A stretch of DNA of 6,950 nucleotides from an uncultured Clostridia bacterium (GCA_937892635.1 CALBKB010000085.1:1-6950); one strand, 5' to 3'; positions 1 to 6,322 are shown, numbered from the stretch's first letter. The notes: a model not told the origin generated them from the letters alone. Program-made: numbers and translations.

Positions 1-282
1 AATCTGATGTTCTTCAAATACTTCGCACAGGGCAGCAATGGCTCGCATTTGCCCTTGGCTCATCTTCAGATTGATGCAGTAACTGCGAAACAACTGTTGC
101 ATAACCGGCAATTGCTTGCTTATTCCGCATCGAACGGCACCTTCAAACGCCAAACCGGCAATCTGATGCCGCGTAATCTGAACGAATGCATCTTCCAGGG
201 AGAAATCGGCAGGTAACGGCAAGGACTCGCCGGTGATGGCAGCGCGCACCAACGTCAAGATCCCTTTTTGCTGCTGATTCAT
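1..282 (-). CDS. N-terminal part of a putative nucleotidyltransferase-family protein (partial)
   Basis: An open frame with no stop gives 94 codons from ATG at 282 and runs off the left edge, so the C-terminal part is missing. The visible protein begins MNQQQKGILTLVRAAITGE. It continues with a helix-rich stretch containing RHQIAGLAFEGAV (about residues 39-51) and ends in a segment with EVFEEHQI. This order (a leucine-rich LLRAAL-G-E start, then a 'lA.rH.iagLa' helix, then an 'l..le.h.I' helix just before the missing part) resembles the N-terminus of the uncharacterised nucleotidyltransferase family (Pfam NTP_transf_5, PF14907). The catalytic region of that family would lie downstream and is not visible, so the assignment rests on pattern memory only. 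An in-frame ATG at 288 sits only 2 nt from the AGGAGG, whereas ATG 282 has 8 nt spacing, so 282 is the chosen start. The gene follows tRNA-Gln and a hairpin. Its function is unknown and no role in division should be assumed. Confidence 0.6.
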   Translation of the reverse strand, partial: MNQQQKGILTLVRAAITGESLPLPADFSLEDAFVQITRHQIAGLAFEGAVRCGISKQLPVMQQLFRSYCINLKMSQGQMRAIAALCEVFEEHQI

Positions 283-290
283 AATCATAA

Positions 291-297
291 CCTCCTT
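291..297 (-). promoter_or_regulatory. Ribosome binding site AAGGAGG for the partial gene at 1-282
   Basis: The minus strand reads AAGGAGG at 297 to 291. It is followed by TT and then two in-frame ATG codons at 288 and 282. Spacing is 2 nt to the first and 8 nt to the second, which favours the second as the true start. Confidence 0.75.
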
Positions 298-307
298 ACA
301 GACACAT

Positions 308-343
308 AAAACATAAAGCCCCCATGCCGGGGGCTTTATGTTT
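308..343 (-). terminator. Hairpin directly after tRNA-Gln, probable intrinsic terminator
   Basis: Arms 309-323 and 329-343 are perfect complements of 15 bp around a 5-nt loop (324-328). The GC core is GCCCCC/GGGGGC, and the outer part is AT-rich, so that on the minus strand the core is followed by TTTATGTTTT. The hairpin starts at the base next to the tRNA's CCA end. The T-tract is interrupted, so termination may be incomplete, and the core has a similar T-rich flank on the plus strand. The next gene (start at 282) has no promoter of its own that I can see in 283-307, so some readthrough from the tRNA promoter is likely. The hairpin could also help 3' processing of the tRNA. Confidence 0.7.
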
Positions 344-418
344 TGGCAGGAGTGGCGGGATTTGAACCCACGAATGACGGAGTCAAAGTCCGTTGCCTTA
401 CCGCTTGGCTACACCCCT
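344..418 (-). tRNA. tRNA-Gln (anticodon TTG)
   Basis: The 75-nt minus-strand sequence folds as a complete cloverleaf. The acceptor is AGGGGTG/CACTCCT with one G-U wobble at 4-69. The D stem is GCC/GGC with loop AAGCGGTAA. The anticodon stem is ACGGA/TCCGT with loop CTTTGAC, giving anticodon TTG (plus-strand positions 384-386), which reads CAA and CAG. The variable loop is CATTC, the T stem GTGGG/CCCGC with loop TTCAAAT, the discriminator G, and CCA is encoded. The body closely matches bacillar tRNA-Gln as I remember it. The first acceptor pair is A1-U72 instead of the usual U1-A72 of bacterial tRNA-Gln, which is unusual but keeps a weak first pair. The gene has its own promoter (433-462) and is followed directly by a hairpin. 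Confidence 0.97.
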
Positions 419-432
419 ATACGAGCCTTATT

Positions 433-462
433 ATCATATCAAATCCCCCGCCCCTTTGTCAA
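433..462 (-). promoter_or_regulatory. Sigma-A-type promoter of tRNA-Gln
   Basis: On the minus strand there is a perfect -35 TTGACA (462-457), an 18-nt spacer and -10 TATGAT (438-433) preceded by an extended -10 TG (TGaTATGAT). The predicted start is near 425-427, only about 7-9 nt before the tRNA 5' end at 418, which fits stable RNA promoters. The -35 box lies one base past the U-tract of the ftsZ terminator. Confidence 0.85.
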
Positions 463-463
463 C

Positions 464-500
464 AAAAAAATGCCCCGTCTTTAAAAAAGACGGGGCATTT
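464..500 (-). terminator. Intrinsic terminator of ftsZ (and of the dcw operon)
   Basis: Arms 468-482 and 486-500 are perfect 15-bp complements (AAATGCCCCGTCTTT on the minus strand, 3-nt loop, AAAGACGGGGCATTT). On the minus strand the GC core ends in a run of seven T at 470-464. The hairpin begins 5 nt after the ftsZ stop codon. No convergent gene faces it, so it is a one-direction terminator. Confidence 0.93.
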
Positions 501-505
501 CGGAT

Positions 506-1591
506 TTATTTGGTGGAGCCGGTGGCGCTGTTGATCAAATCAAAGAGAACTTCGGTATCTTTATCGGATACGTCGGTCTTCTTGGCCGTGGGGATTAAGG
601 AGGCCAACTTGCCGAACTTCTCATCGTCTACGTTACCGTAATCAAAGCCGGTAGCGATGACGGTGACGCTCATCTCGTCTTCGAGCGTTTCATCAATATT
701 AGCACCCCAAATAATGTTGGCTTCGGGATTGACCTCACGCTTAACGATATCGGACGCCAATTCGACCTCTTCCAAGGTGATATCGGCACTACCGGTAATG
801 TTGAGGATAACGCCCTTAGCACCGGCAATCGAAGTTTCAAGCAGCGGGCTTTCGATGGCCATACGGGTGGCATCTTCGGCCTTGGTCTTGCCCTGAGCAC
901 GACCGGTACCCATGTGAGCATAACCGGCATCACGCATGGTCTTGCATACGTCGGCAAAGTCAACGTTGACAATGCCCGATACCTGAATCAGATCCGACAC
1001 ACCTTGCACACCCTGACGCAACACATCATCGGCAATCTGGAAGGCGTTGAGCATGGTGATCTTCTGATCAACGACATATTTAAGTCTGTCATTAGGAACA
1101 ACAACCAGCGAATCGACGCTGGGGCGAAGGTTTTCAATGCCGTGCTCAGCCAAGCGGAGCTTGTACGCACCTTCAAAGCCAAAGGGCTTGGTTACGATAC
1201 CAACCGTGAGGATGCCGCGCTTTTTGGCAATATCGGCAACGATGGGAGCCGCACCCGTACCTGTGCCACCGCCCATACCGGCAGTAATAAACACCATATC
1301 GGTACCCGACAAGGCTTCTTCAATCAGCTCGCGGCTTTCTTCGGCAGCGGCTCGTCCCACTTCGGGATCACTGCCCGCGCCTTGACCTTTGCAAAGCTTT
1401 TCACCGATCTGAACCTTATGGGTAGCTGCCGATTTTTGCAGCACGGCAAGGTCGGTATTGATGGCAACAAACTCCACACCCTGAACCCCTGCCTCACGCA
1501 TACGGTTGACCGCGTTGCAGCCGGCACCGCCGACACCAACGATCTTTATATTGGCAATACGATTCTGTTCATCAGCAATCTGAAACGGCAT
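506..1591 (-). CDS. ftsZ: Cell division protein FtsZ
   Basis: Tubulin-like GTPase that polymerises at midcell into the Z ring and recruits the divisome. The 361-residue protein shows the family motifs in order: nucleotide-binding GVGGAGCNAVNRM (19-31), NTD (45-47), the tubulin signature GGGTGTG (107-113) within AGMGGGTGTGAAP, and PFGFEG (136-141). It also has LRQGVQGVSDLI (191-202) and the T7 loop NVDFAD (209-214), whose D211 and D214 complete the GTPase site of the neighbouring subunit. The start is ATG 1591, with AAGGAG at 1606-1601 and 9 nt spacing. The GTPase core ends near residue 316 (VTVIATGF), and the tail after it is only about 45 residues. Its end, EVLFDLINSATGSTK, does not match the usual D-I-P-x-F-L-R/K peptide that binds FtsA, SepF and other partners. 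The gene lies after ftsQ with no ftsA between. It has its own upstream promoter candidate and a strong terminator. The identity is certain. Confidence 0.99.
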   Translation of the reverse strand: MPFQIADEQNRIANIKIVGVGGAGCNAVNRMREAGVQGVEFVAINTDLAVLQKSAATHKVQIGEKLCKGQGAGSDPEVGRAAAEESRELIEEALSGTDMVFITAGMGGGTGTGAAPIVADIAKKRGILTVGIVTKPFGFEGAYKLRLAEHGIENLRPSVDSLVVVPNDRLKYVVDQKITMLNAFQIADDVLRQGVQGVSDLIQVSGIVNVDFADVCKTMRDAGYAHMGTGRAQGKTKAEDATRMAIESPLLETSIAGAKGVILNITGSADITLEEVELASDIVKREVNPEANIIWGANIDETLEDEMSVTVIATGFDYGNVDDEKFGKLASLIPTAKKTDVSDKDTEVLFDLINSATGSTK

Positions 1592-1622
1592 ATCAGTATT
1601 CTCCTTACAATGTTCTTATTCT

Positions 1623-1651
1623 ATTTTATAATTATTTTTGCGAGAATTCAA
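1623..1651 (-). promoter_or_regulatory. Candidate sigma-A promoter of ftsZ
   Basis: In the 96-nt AT-rich gap between ftsQ and ftsZ, the minus strand carries -35 TTGAAT (1651-1646), a 17-nt spacer and -10 TAAAAT (1628-1623, inside TATAAAATAG). The predicted start is near 1616, giving a leader of about 25 nt that contains the ftsZ ribosome binding site at 1606-1601. The boxes match four or five of six consensus positions each, so this is a good but untested prediction. AT-rich DNA can give such matches by chance. Confidence 0.6.
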
Positions 1652-1687
1652 TAGCCAATCTTAAATTTTTACCGTTTTTTGAAAACT

Positions 1688-2740
1688 TTATTCATATCGG
1701 GGCCGATAATGAACCTTATTCGGATCCGATGCGTCAATGGTAGCAGTCACATCCAACGGGTTTTCTTCCATTACGCGAAGGATCATTTGCAGTTTTATAT
1801 CGAGCTTCTCTGTGTCTCCCAGTTCACAGGTAAGCGCTTGGCCGTAGCAGAAATAGATATCGTAACGTTTTTCTACGTTGAGTTCCGACGTGTTTTCCAG
1901 CAGTCCGTGCTGATCCAATGCCGTGACGACCGCCGAAATCAACGACACCGATTCGGGATTTTCAAAGACGGCCGTTGTGCCGGGCTCGTATTGGCTGACG
2001 GCGCAACCGCTAAAGAGCACCAGATCCAACGGCTGAACCGCCGTAATCTCCAATACCTTGGAATCGGCGTCGAGCACAGCATAGTCGCCCCCGACGGGTA
2101 CGACACCCACCGGTTTTGCCTCTTCCACTTCAATGACGATTTTATCCATCAAAACCCGACGGATACGAATGGATTTAATGCGCGGCAACTCTTTAAGCAA
2201 CCGATTTTCAATCTTGGACATGTTGGTGCGGAACATATTATCCTGTAATTGGATACCGGTTGCGCTGATAATGCGCTGCTCCGTATAGTAGTTCTCACCC
2301 TCAACCTCGATACGCGCAATATTAAACAGGACCGTCAATGACAAGGCGGCAAAAACAACGACCAATACTGCCACCAGAATCGTATAAAACAAGAAGTTGC
2401 GACGACGGCGCTTGCCTTCTGACATGGGGATACTGCGATAATTTTCGATCGTTTCGCGCATGCGCTCGGCCGTTTCACCGCGGCGCATACGGGCTATTTC
2501 ACGCGCCTGTGCCCGCTGATTGGTCGAAGAAGGTTGCGCCTTCTTTTTGGGCGCCCCTATGCCAAGAAACCGCCGTTTAGGCTTGCTCTTTTTTACGACC
2601 TGTTTTTTGACCGCCTTCTTTTTCGGCGACGGCGAGACAGGAGCAACGGGGCCGGTCTTGCCGTGATAGGCATCGACAATGGCTTGCAGTTGCTCCTGCG
2701 ACTTCTTTTTATTCTGTTGCTGTCTTTCGCTCAGCTTCAT
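1688..2740 (-). CDS. ftsQ: Cell division protein FtsQ/DivIB
   Basis: Bitopic membrane protein of the divisome that, with its DivIC and FtsL partners, controls activation of septal wall synthesis. From ATG 2740 the protein has 350 residues. It starts with a long, very basic cytoplasmic region (1-114) containing three lysine-rich clusters (about 40-56, 65-67 and 110-114). One membrane helix follows (about 115-139, FYTILVAVLVVVFAALSLTVLF). Next comes a POTRA domain (about 140-214, starting IARIEVEGENYYTEQRI and including LPRIKSIRIRR and IVIEVEEAKPVGVV), then the extracellular beta domain with YAVLDADSKVL (220-230). Gene position between murA and ftsZ supports the call. The frame is open to a GTG at 2764, but only ATG 2740 has a ribosome binding site. 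The start overlaps the end of murA by 32 nt, suggesting translational coupling. The POTRA and beta domains are recognisable; sequence in this family is otherwise poorly conserved. Confidence 0.93.
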   Translation of the reverse strand: MKLSERQQQNKKKSQEQLQAIVDAYHGKTGPVAPVSPSPKKKAVKKQVVKKSKPKRRFLGIGAPKKKAQPSSTNQRAQAREIARMRRGETAERMRETIENYRSIPMSEGKRRRRNFLFYTILVAVLVVVFAALSLTVLFNIARIEVEGENYYTEQRIISATGIQLQDNMFRTNMSKIENRLLKELPRIKSIRIRRVLMDKIVIEVEEAKPVGVVPVGGDYAVLDADSKVLEITAVQPLDLVLFSGCAVSQYEPGTTAVFENPESVSLISAVVTALDQHGLLENTSELNVEKRYDIYFCYGQALTCELGDTEKLDIKLQMILRVMEENPLDVTATIDASDPNKVHYRPRYE

Positions 2741-3995
2741 ACTCTTCCCTTTTGATATCTGCACCCAGGGCAGACAGCACCTGCTCGGGGGCTTGATATC
2801 CTCTGTCTATATGTTCAATTCGCTCAATGACCGTTGTACCCTGCGCTGCTAATGCCGCACACATGAGCGCTGCGCCGCCGCGCAGATCGGTGGCCTCTAC
2901 GTTGGCCCCCCAAAGTTTTTCAACACCCTCGACAACAGCCACTCGCTGTTCGACCTGAATGCGTGCGCCCATACGCCGCAGTTCGCCGACATGACGATAG
3001 CGATTTTCAAAAACCGTTTCTATAAAAAGAGAGGAGCCCCGACAAATACACGCCAGCGCCATCATCAGTGCTTGTGCATCAGTCGGAAACCCCGGATAAT
3101 ATGTGGTACGCACGGTACGGGGTGCCGACGGTCTGGTATCAGCATATACCATAATTCGCCGTCCGTCAACCCGAATTTTTACACCCATCTCTCGTAAAAG
3201 GCCGGTAATGGCCGAAATATGCTCGGGAATTACCCCGCAAAGTTCCACCTTTCCGCCGCCCATACAACCGACGATGAGGTAGGTAGCCGCAACAATGCGA
3301 TCGGGAATAATTCGATGCTCGGTACCGTTGAGCCGCTCGACGCCTTCAATGGCAATACGGCTGGTGCCGGCTCCATGGATACGAGCACCCATCGCATTTA
3401 AAAAATTTTGCAGATCCACGATCTCCGGTTCGCAGGCAGCGTTGTGAATAACCGTCTCCCCTTTTGCCTTGACCGCGGCAAGCATGATATTTTCGGTTGC
3501 ACCCACGCTGGGAATGGCCAAGGACACCGACGTGCCCCGCAGTCCGTTGGGACAGGTGCAAGACAAAAAACCGCCCTCTTCGCTGACCCGAACTCCCATC
3601 TGCCGCAGCGCTGAGATATGTAGGTCTATGGGGCGAGGGCCCAGTTCGCATCCGCCGGGAAAACTGATTTTTGCACTTTGTTCCCGCGCCAAAATCGCAC
3701 CCAAAAACATGACGGAGGAACGCATTTTTCGCATCAGTTCATCCGGAATGTCGTTGATTCCGCCGCTGCCGGCATCCACAATCACGGCATCTTCCTGCCG
3801 CGTCACGCCACAGCCCAGATGTCGCAGAATGTCGCAAGCCGCTTCGGTATCGGACAGGCGAGGGCAATTTCGGATCACGCATTGTCCCTCACCGGTTAGT
3901 GTGGCCGCCAAAATCGGCAGTACGCTGTTTTTTGAACCCTGTACGTCTATGCTGCCGGTCAGCGTTCGCCCACCGTTAATAACTAGTTTTTGCAT
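2709..3995 (-). CDS. murA: UDP-N-acetylglucosamine 1-carboxyvinyltransferase MurA
   Basis: Cytoplasmic enzyme that transfers enolpyruvate from PEP to UDP-GlcNAc, the first committed step toward UDP-MurNAc. From ATG 3995 the protein has 428 residues, close to the usual 417-430. Key residues are present: K22-N23 in GSKNSVLP (same numbers as in E. coli), R92 in KMRSSVMFLG, and catalytic C116 in PGGCELGPRPIDLH (residues 113-126; E. coli Cys115). D306 lies in PGFPTDAQALM, the FENRYRHVGEL segment follows (329-339), and R372 is in DLRGGAAL. Having Cys instead of Asp at 116 predicts sensitivity to fosfomycin. An in-frame ATG at 4004 abuts the GGAGG, so 3995, with 9 nt spacing, is chosen. The last ten or so residues extend past the usual end and overlap ftsQ. 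The gene follows murG after 47 nt; in B. subtilis murB occupies this slot. Confidence 0.98.
   Translation of the reverse strand: MQKLVINGGRTLTGSIDVQGSKNSVLPILAATLTGEGQCVIRNCPRLSDTEAACDILRHLGCGVTRQEDAVIVDAGSGGINDIPDELMRKMRSSVMFLGAILAREQSAKISFPGGCELGPRPIDLHISALRQMGVRVSEEGGFLSCTCPNGLRGTSVSLAIPSVGATENIMLAAVKAKGETVIHNAACEPEIVDLQNFLNAMGARIHGAGTSRIAIEGVERLNGTEHRIIPDRIVAATYLIVGCMGGGKVELCGVIPEHISAITGLLREMGVKIRVDGRRIMVYADTRPSAPRTVRTTYYPGFPTDAQALMMALACICRGSSLFIETVFENRYRHVGELRRMGARIQVEQRVAVVEGVEKLWGANVEATDLRGGAALMCAALAAQGTTVIERIEHIDRGYQAPEQVLSALGADIKREEYEAERKTATE
2746..2751 (-). promoter_or_regulatory. Ribosome binding site AAGGGA that sets the ftsQ start
   Basis: The minus strand reads AAGGGA at 2751-2746, 5 nt before ATG 2740, and lies inside the murA coding region. 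The alternative GTG at 2764 has no purine-rich sequence upstream (preceded by TGCCCTGG). Confidence 0.6.
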
Positions 3996-4004
3996 GGTTT
4001 TCAT

Positions 4005-4009
4005 CCTCC
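4005..4009 (-). promoter_or_regulatory. Ribosome binding site GGAGG that sets the murA start
   Basis: GGAGG at 4009-4005 lies 9 nt before ATG 3995 but has no gap before the in-frame ATG at 4004. Starting at 3995 also places the Lys-Asn pair at residues 22-23, as in E. coli MurA. Confidence 0.75.
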
Positions 4010-4042
4010 ATACTCCATCGTATGCAAGGATAAAACCCTTTG

Positions 4043-5158
4043 TTACATCAGGATCTTTTCGATATGATCGACGATCTCGCCTGCTGCCTCGGGATGCGCC
4101 AAGGACAATGCCGCCTTGGCCATACGCGAACGCTTTTCACTGTCGAGCGCCACTTCCAACAAGGCGTGATACAAGCACTCGCCGCTCAAATTCTTCTCTT
4201 CGATGAGCAAGGCCGCGCCGGCATCGCGCAAAACGCAGGCGTTATGATATTGATGATTTTCGGCCACATTGGGCGAAGGAATGAGGATGGACGGCTTACC
4301 CATGGCGGCAATCTCAGCCAGAGAAATTGCGCCGGCGCGGGAAATAACGACGTCGGCGGCCGCCATGCACTCGGACATATTATAAATGTACTCTTTAACG
4401 GTAATCCCGTCACGACCATCGATGGACAGTTCTTGCTGCGCCAACCGCTCCATCATACGCGCGTGGCCAACAGCACCGGTGGCATGCAGATGCTGCATCT
4501 GTCCATCTTTGACAGACAACGCCAGCATGTCGACTACGGCATCGTTAAGAGCGCGCGCGCCCAGACTGCCGCCGCAGGAAAGCACCAGAGGTTTATCCTC
4601 TACCGCCAACGTCTGACGGGCCGCCTCACGGTCAGCCTTTTTAAACCCGCCGCGAATAGGGTTACCGGTCACAACGGTATTACTCAAATCCTCGACACCA
4701 ATGGTCTTGGGAAACGATAAAAAGACTTTATTGGCCTTCTTAGCGACCATGCGCGTGGTCACGCCGGCAAAGGCATTTTGTTCGTGGATAACGGTGGGGA
4801 TATGAGACATCTGTGCCGCCAACACGACAGGACCGGAGACGTATCCACCCGTGCCGATGACCATATCGGCGCCGAAACGACGCAGGATCTTTTTAACCTT
4901 TTGGGTACAACGATAAGCCAACCAAGCATATTGAATATTCTTGCTCCATGCACGGATTCCGCGCCCACGTGAGAAGCCGTGGACGGGGATAAATTCAATA
5001 TCATATCCTGCCTTGGGCACCAGCCTGCTCTCCATGCCATCGGCCGTTCCGATAAACAGGATCTGCGCCGTCGGGTCGCGTCGGCAGAGTTCCTCGGCAA
5101 TGGCAATAGCCGGATTGATGTGCCCGCCCGTGCCACCGCCTGCAAGTACATATTTCAT
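4043..5158 (-). CDS. murG: Lipid II synthase MurG (undecaprenyl-PP-MurNAc-pentapeptide GlcNAc transferase)
   Basis: Peripheral membrane glycosyltransferase (GT-B fold) that adds GlcNAc from UDP-GlcNAc to lipid I on the cytoplasmic face, making lipid II. The 371-residue length is typical. The N-terminal glycine-rich loop GGGTGGH is at 7-13 and the second loop GTGGYVSGP at 102-110. HEQNAFAG (125-132), the inter-domain glycine loop GGSLGA (196-201), SRAGAISLAEIAAMGKP (273-289) and ENHQ (300-303) in the donor-binding C-terminal domain all match the family. The start ATG 5158 has AAGGTG at 5170-5165, inside the end of ftsW, with 6 nt spacing. Only 3 nt separate it from the ftsW stop, so the two are probably translationally coupled. 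The product sits between the MraY and FtsW steps of the pathway. Confidence 0.99.
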   Translation of the reverse strand: MKYVLAGGGTGGHINPAIAIAEELCRRDPTAQILFIGTADGMESRLVPKAGYDIEFIPVHGFSRGRGIRAWSKNIQYAWLAYRCTQKVKKILRRFGADMVIGTGGYVSGPVVLAAQMSHIPTVIHEQNAFAGVTTRMVAKKANKVFLSFPKTIGVEDLSNTVVTGNPIRGGFKKADREAARQTLAVEDKPLVLSCGGSLGARALNDAVVDMLALSVKDGQMQHLHATGAVGHARMMERLAQQELSIDGRDGITVKEYIYNMSECMAAADVVISRAGAISLAEIAAMGKPSILIPSPNVAENHQYHNACVLRDAGAALLIEEKNLSGECLYHALLEVALDSEKRSRMAKAALSLAHPEAAGEIVDHIEKILM

Positions 5159-5161
5159 AAA

Positions 5162-6322
5162 TCACACCTTCAATGTTCGTGATTTTCTCGAAACGGCTAA
5201 AACAATGCCCATCTCGACCATCTGCATGACCAAAGCCGTACCGCCCGAACTGAAAAAGGGCAAGGCAATACCGGTAACCGGTATCGAGTTAGTAACCACC
5301 GCCATGTTCAAAAGCACTTGAACCGCCAAGCGAGTGGTGATGCCAAAGACCATCAACGAACCGAAACGGTCATGACACCGCATGGCAATAGCAAACCCTT
5401 TATAGATAAGCAGCACAAAAACCGCCAAAATAATCAAACATCCGATGAAACCGAGCTCCTCGGCTACAATGGAAAAAATAAAGTCGTTCTGCGGCATGGA
5501 CACATAGAGATACTTCTGACGGCTCTGCCCGATGCCTTGCCCGGTCAGACCACCCGAACCGATGGCGTAAAGCGACTGCAGGATCTGATAGCCTGCACCC
5601 TGCGGATCGGAGCCGGGATTGAGAAAGACGTCAATACGCGATTTCATATAGGGAACAGCCATGGCTACGCCTGCCAATCCGACGCCGCCAACGGCAGCCA
5701 ATCCGCCGATCCAGCCCATATTGCAACCGGCCACAATCATCATAGCCACACCAACAGCCAGCACAAGAATCGTACCTGACAGATGCGGCTCAAGCAGAAT
5801 CAACCCTGCGGGGATGCCGATGATAATCACCGGAATGAGGATGCCGCGTACCGGTTGTTTGAGATATTTATGGTTCGATGACAAAAACAGCGCCAGCATA
5901 ATAATGACCGCCAGTTTTGCGATCTCAGAGGGCTGCAGGTTGAAGCCGACGTAAATCCAGCGCTTTTCTACGCCGTCGCCCGCACCGACAAACAAGACCA
6001 AAACCAGTAAAAAAGCGGCCAAACCATAGATAGGCAGGGCGAACTTTTTGATCTTTTCATAGTCGATCTTGGAAATAACGAGCATAGCGATAAAACCGAG
6101 TATGGCAAAGAAACTCTGGCGTTTGATGTAATAGAAACTGTCCCCCTGATCGTACCAAGCATAAGCATAGCTGGCCGAAAACAGCATGATCAGGCCAATG
6201 GCCAGAATGATGAGCACCAGCACAAAAAAGGACATATCAAACGGATCGCTGACAAACCACTCGGAGAGCCATGTCTTCTTATTCGATTTCACTGCGGTCA
6301 TTCGTACCGTTTTCTTTTCCAT
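5162..6322 (-). CDS. ftsW: Septal peptidoglycan glycosyltransferase FtsW (SEDS family)
   Basis: Integral membrane enzyme that polymerises lipid II into glycan strands at the septum together with a class B PBP. The 386-residue protein has a short cytoplasmic N-terminus (1-29) followed by about ten hydrophobic segments. Family motifs are RWIYVGFNLQPSEIAK (121-136), EPHLSG (178-183) and GSGGLTGQGIGQS (255-267). PQNDFIFSIVAEELGFIG (277-294) contains D280, the catalytic Asp equivalent, and VTGIALPFFSSGGTALV (349-365) follows. EPHLSG replaces the more widespread -PDLGT- form. The start ATG 6322 has AGGAGA at 6332-6327 with 4 nt spacing; a later ATG at 6301 has none. It lies 12 nt after mraY and 3 nt before murG. 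In B. subtilis this slot holds the sporulation paralogue spoVE, and whether this copy serves division, spore cortex or both cannot be decided here. Confidence 0.96.
   Translation of the reverse strand: MEKKTVRMTAVKSNKKTWLSEWFVSDPFDMSFFVLVLIILAIGLIMLFSASYAYAWYDQGDSFYYIKRQSFFAILGFIAMLVISKIDYEKIKKFALPIYGLAAFLLVLVLFVGAGDGVEKRWIYVGFNLQPSEIAKLAVIIMLALFLSSNHKYLKQPVRGILIPVIIIGIPAGLILLEPHLSGTILVLAVGVAMMIVAGCNMGWIGGLAAVGGVGLAGVAMAVPYMKSRIDVFLNPGSDPQGAGYQILQSLYAIGSGGLTGQGIGQSRQKYLYVSMPQNDFIFSIVAEELGFIGCLIILAVFVLLIYKGFAIAMRCHDRFGSLMVFGITTRLAVQVLLNMAVVTNSIPVTGIALPFFSSGGTALVMQMVEMGIVLAVSRKSRTLKV

Noticed and set aside
7..216. 69-codon open frame on the plus strand opposite the partial gene at 1-282
   Set aside because: The minus strand has an ideal ribosome binding site and a coherent protein in this region; the plus frame has neither.
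914..1654. 246-codon open frame on the plus strand opposite ftsZ
   Set aside because: It lies antisense to unmistakable FtsZ motifs, has no recognisable domain and extends into the ftsZ promoter region. It is explained by codon bias of the real gene.
2741..2764. Upstream GTG start that would add 8 residues to FtsQ
   Set aside because: No ribosome binding site precedes it, while ATG 2740 has AAGGGA at suitable distance.
3996..4004. Upstream ATG start for MurA
   Set aside because: GGAGG abuts this ATG with no spacing, and the next ATG at 3995 has 9 nt spacing and matches the usual MurA N-terminus.
3469..4206. 245-codon open frame on the plus strand opposite murA and murG
   Set aside because: It spans the junction of two clear minus-strand genes, is low in hydrophobic core pattern and rich in Pro, Ser and Arg, which is typical of a shadow frame.
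4040..4720. 226-codon open frame on the plus strand opposite murG
   Set aside because: It is antisense to MurG, whose motifs cover the full length; no ribosome binding site or family match was seen.
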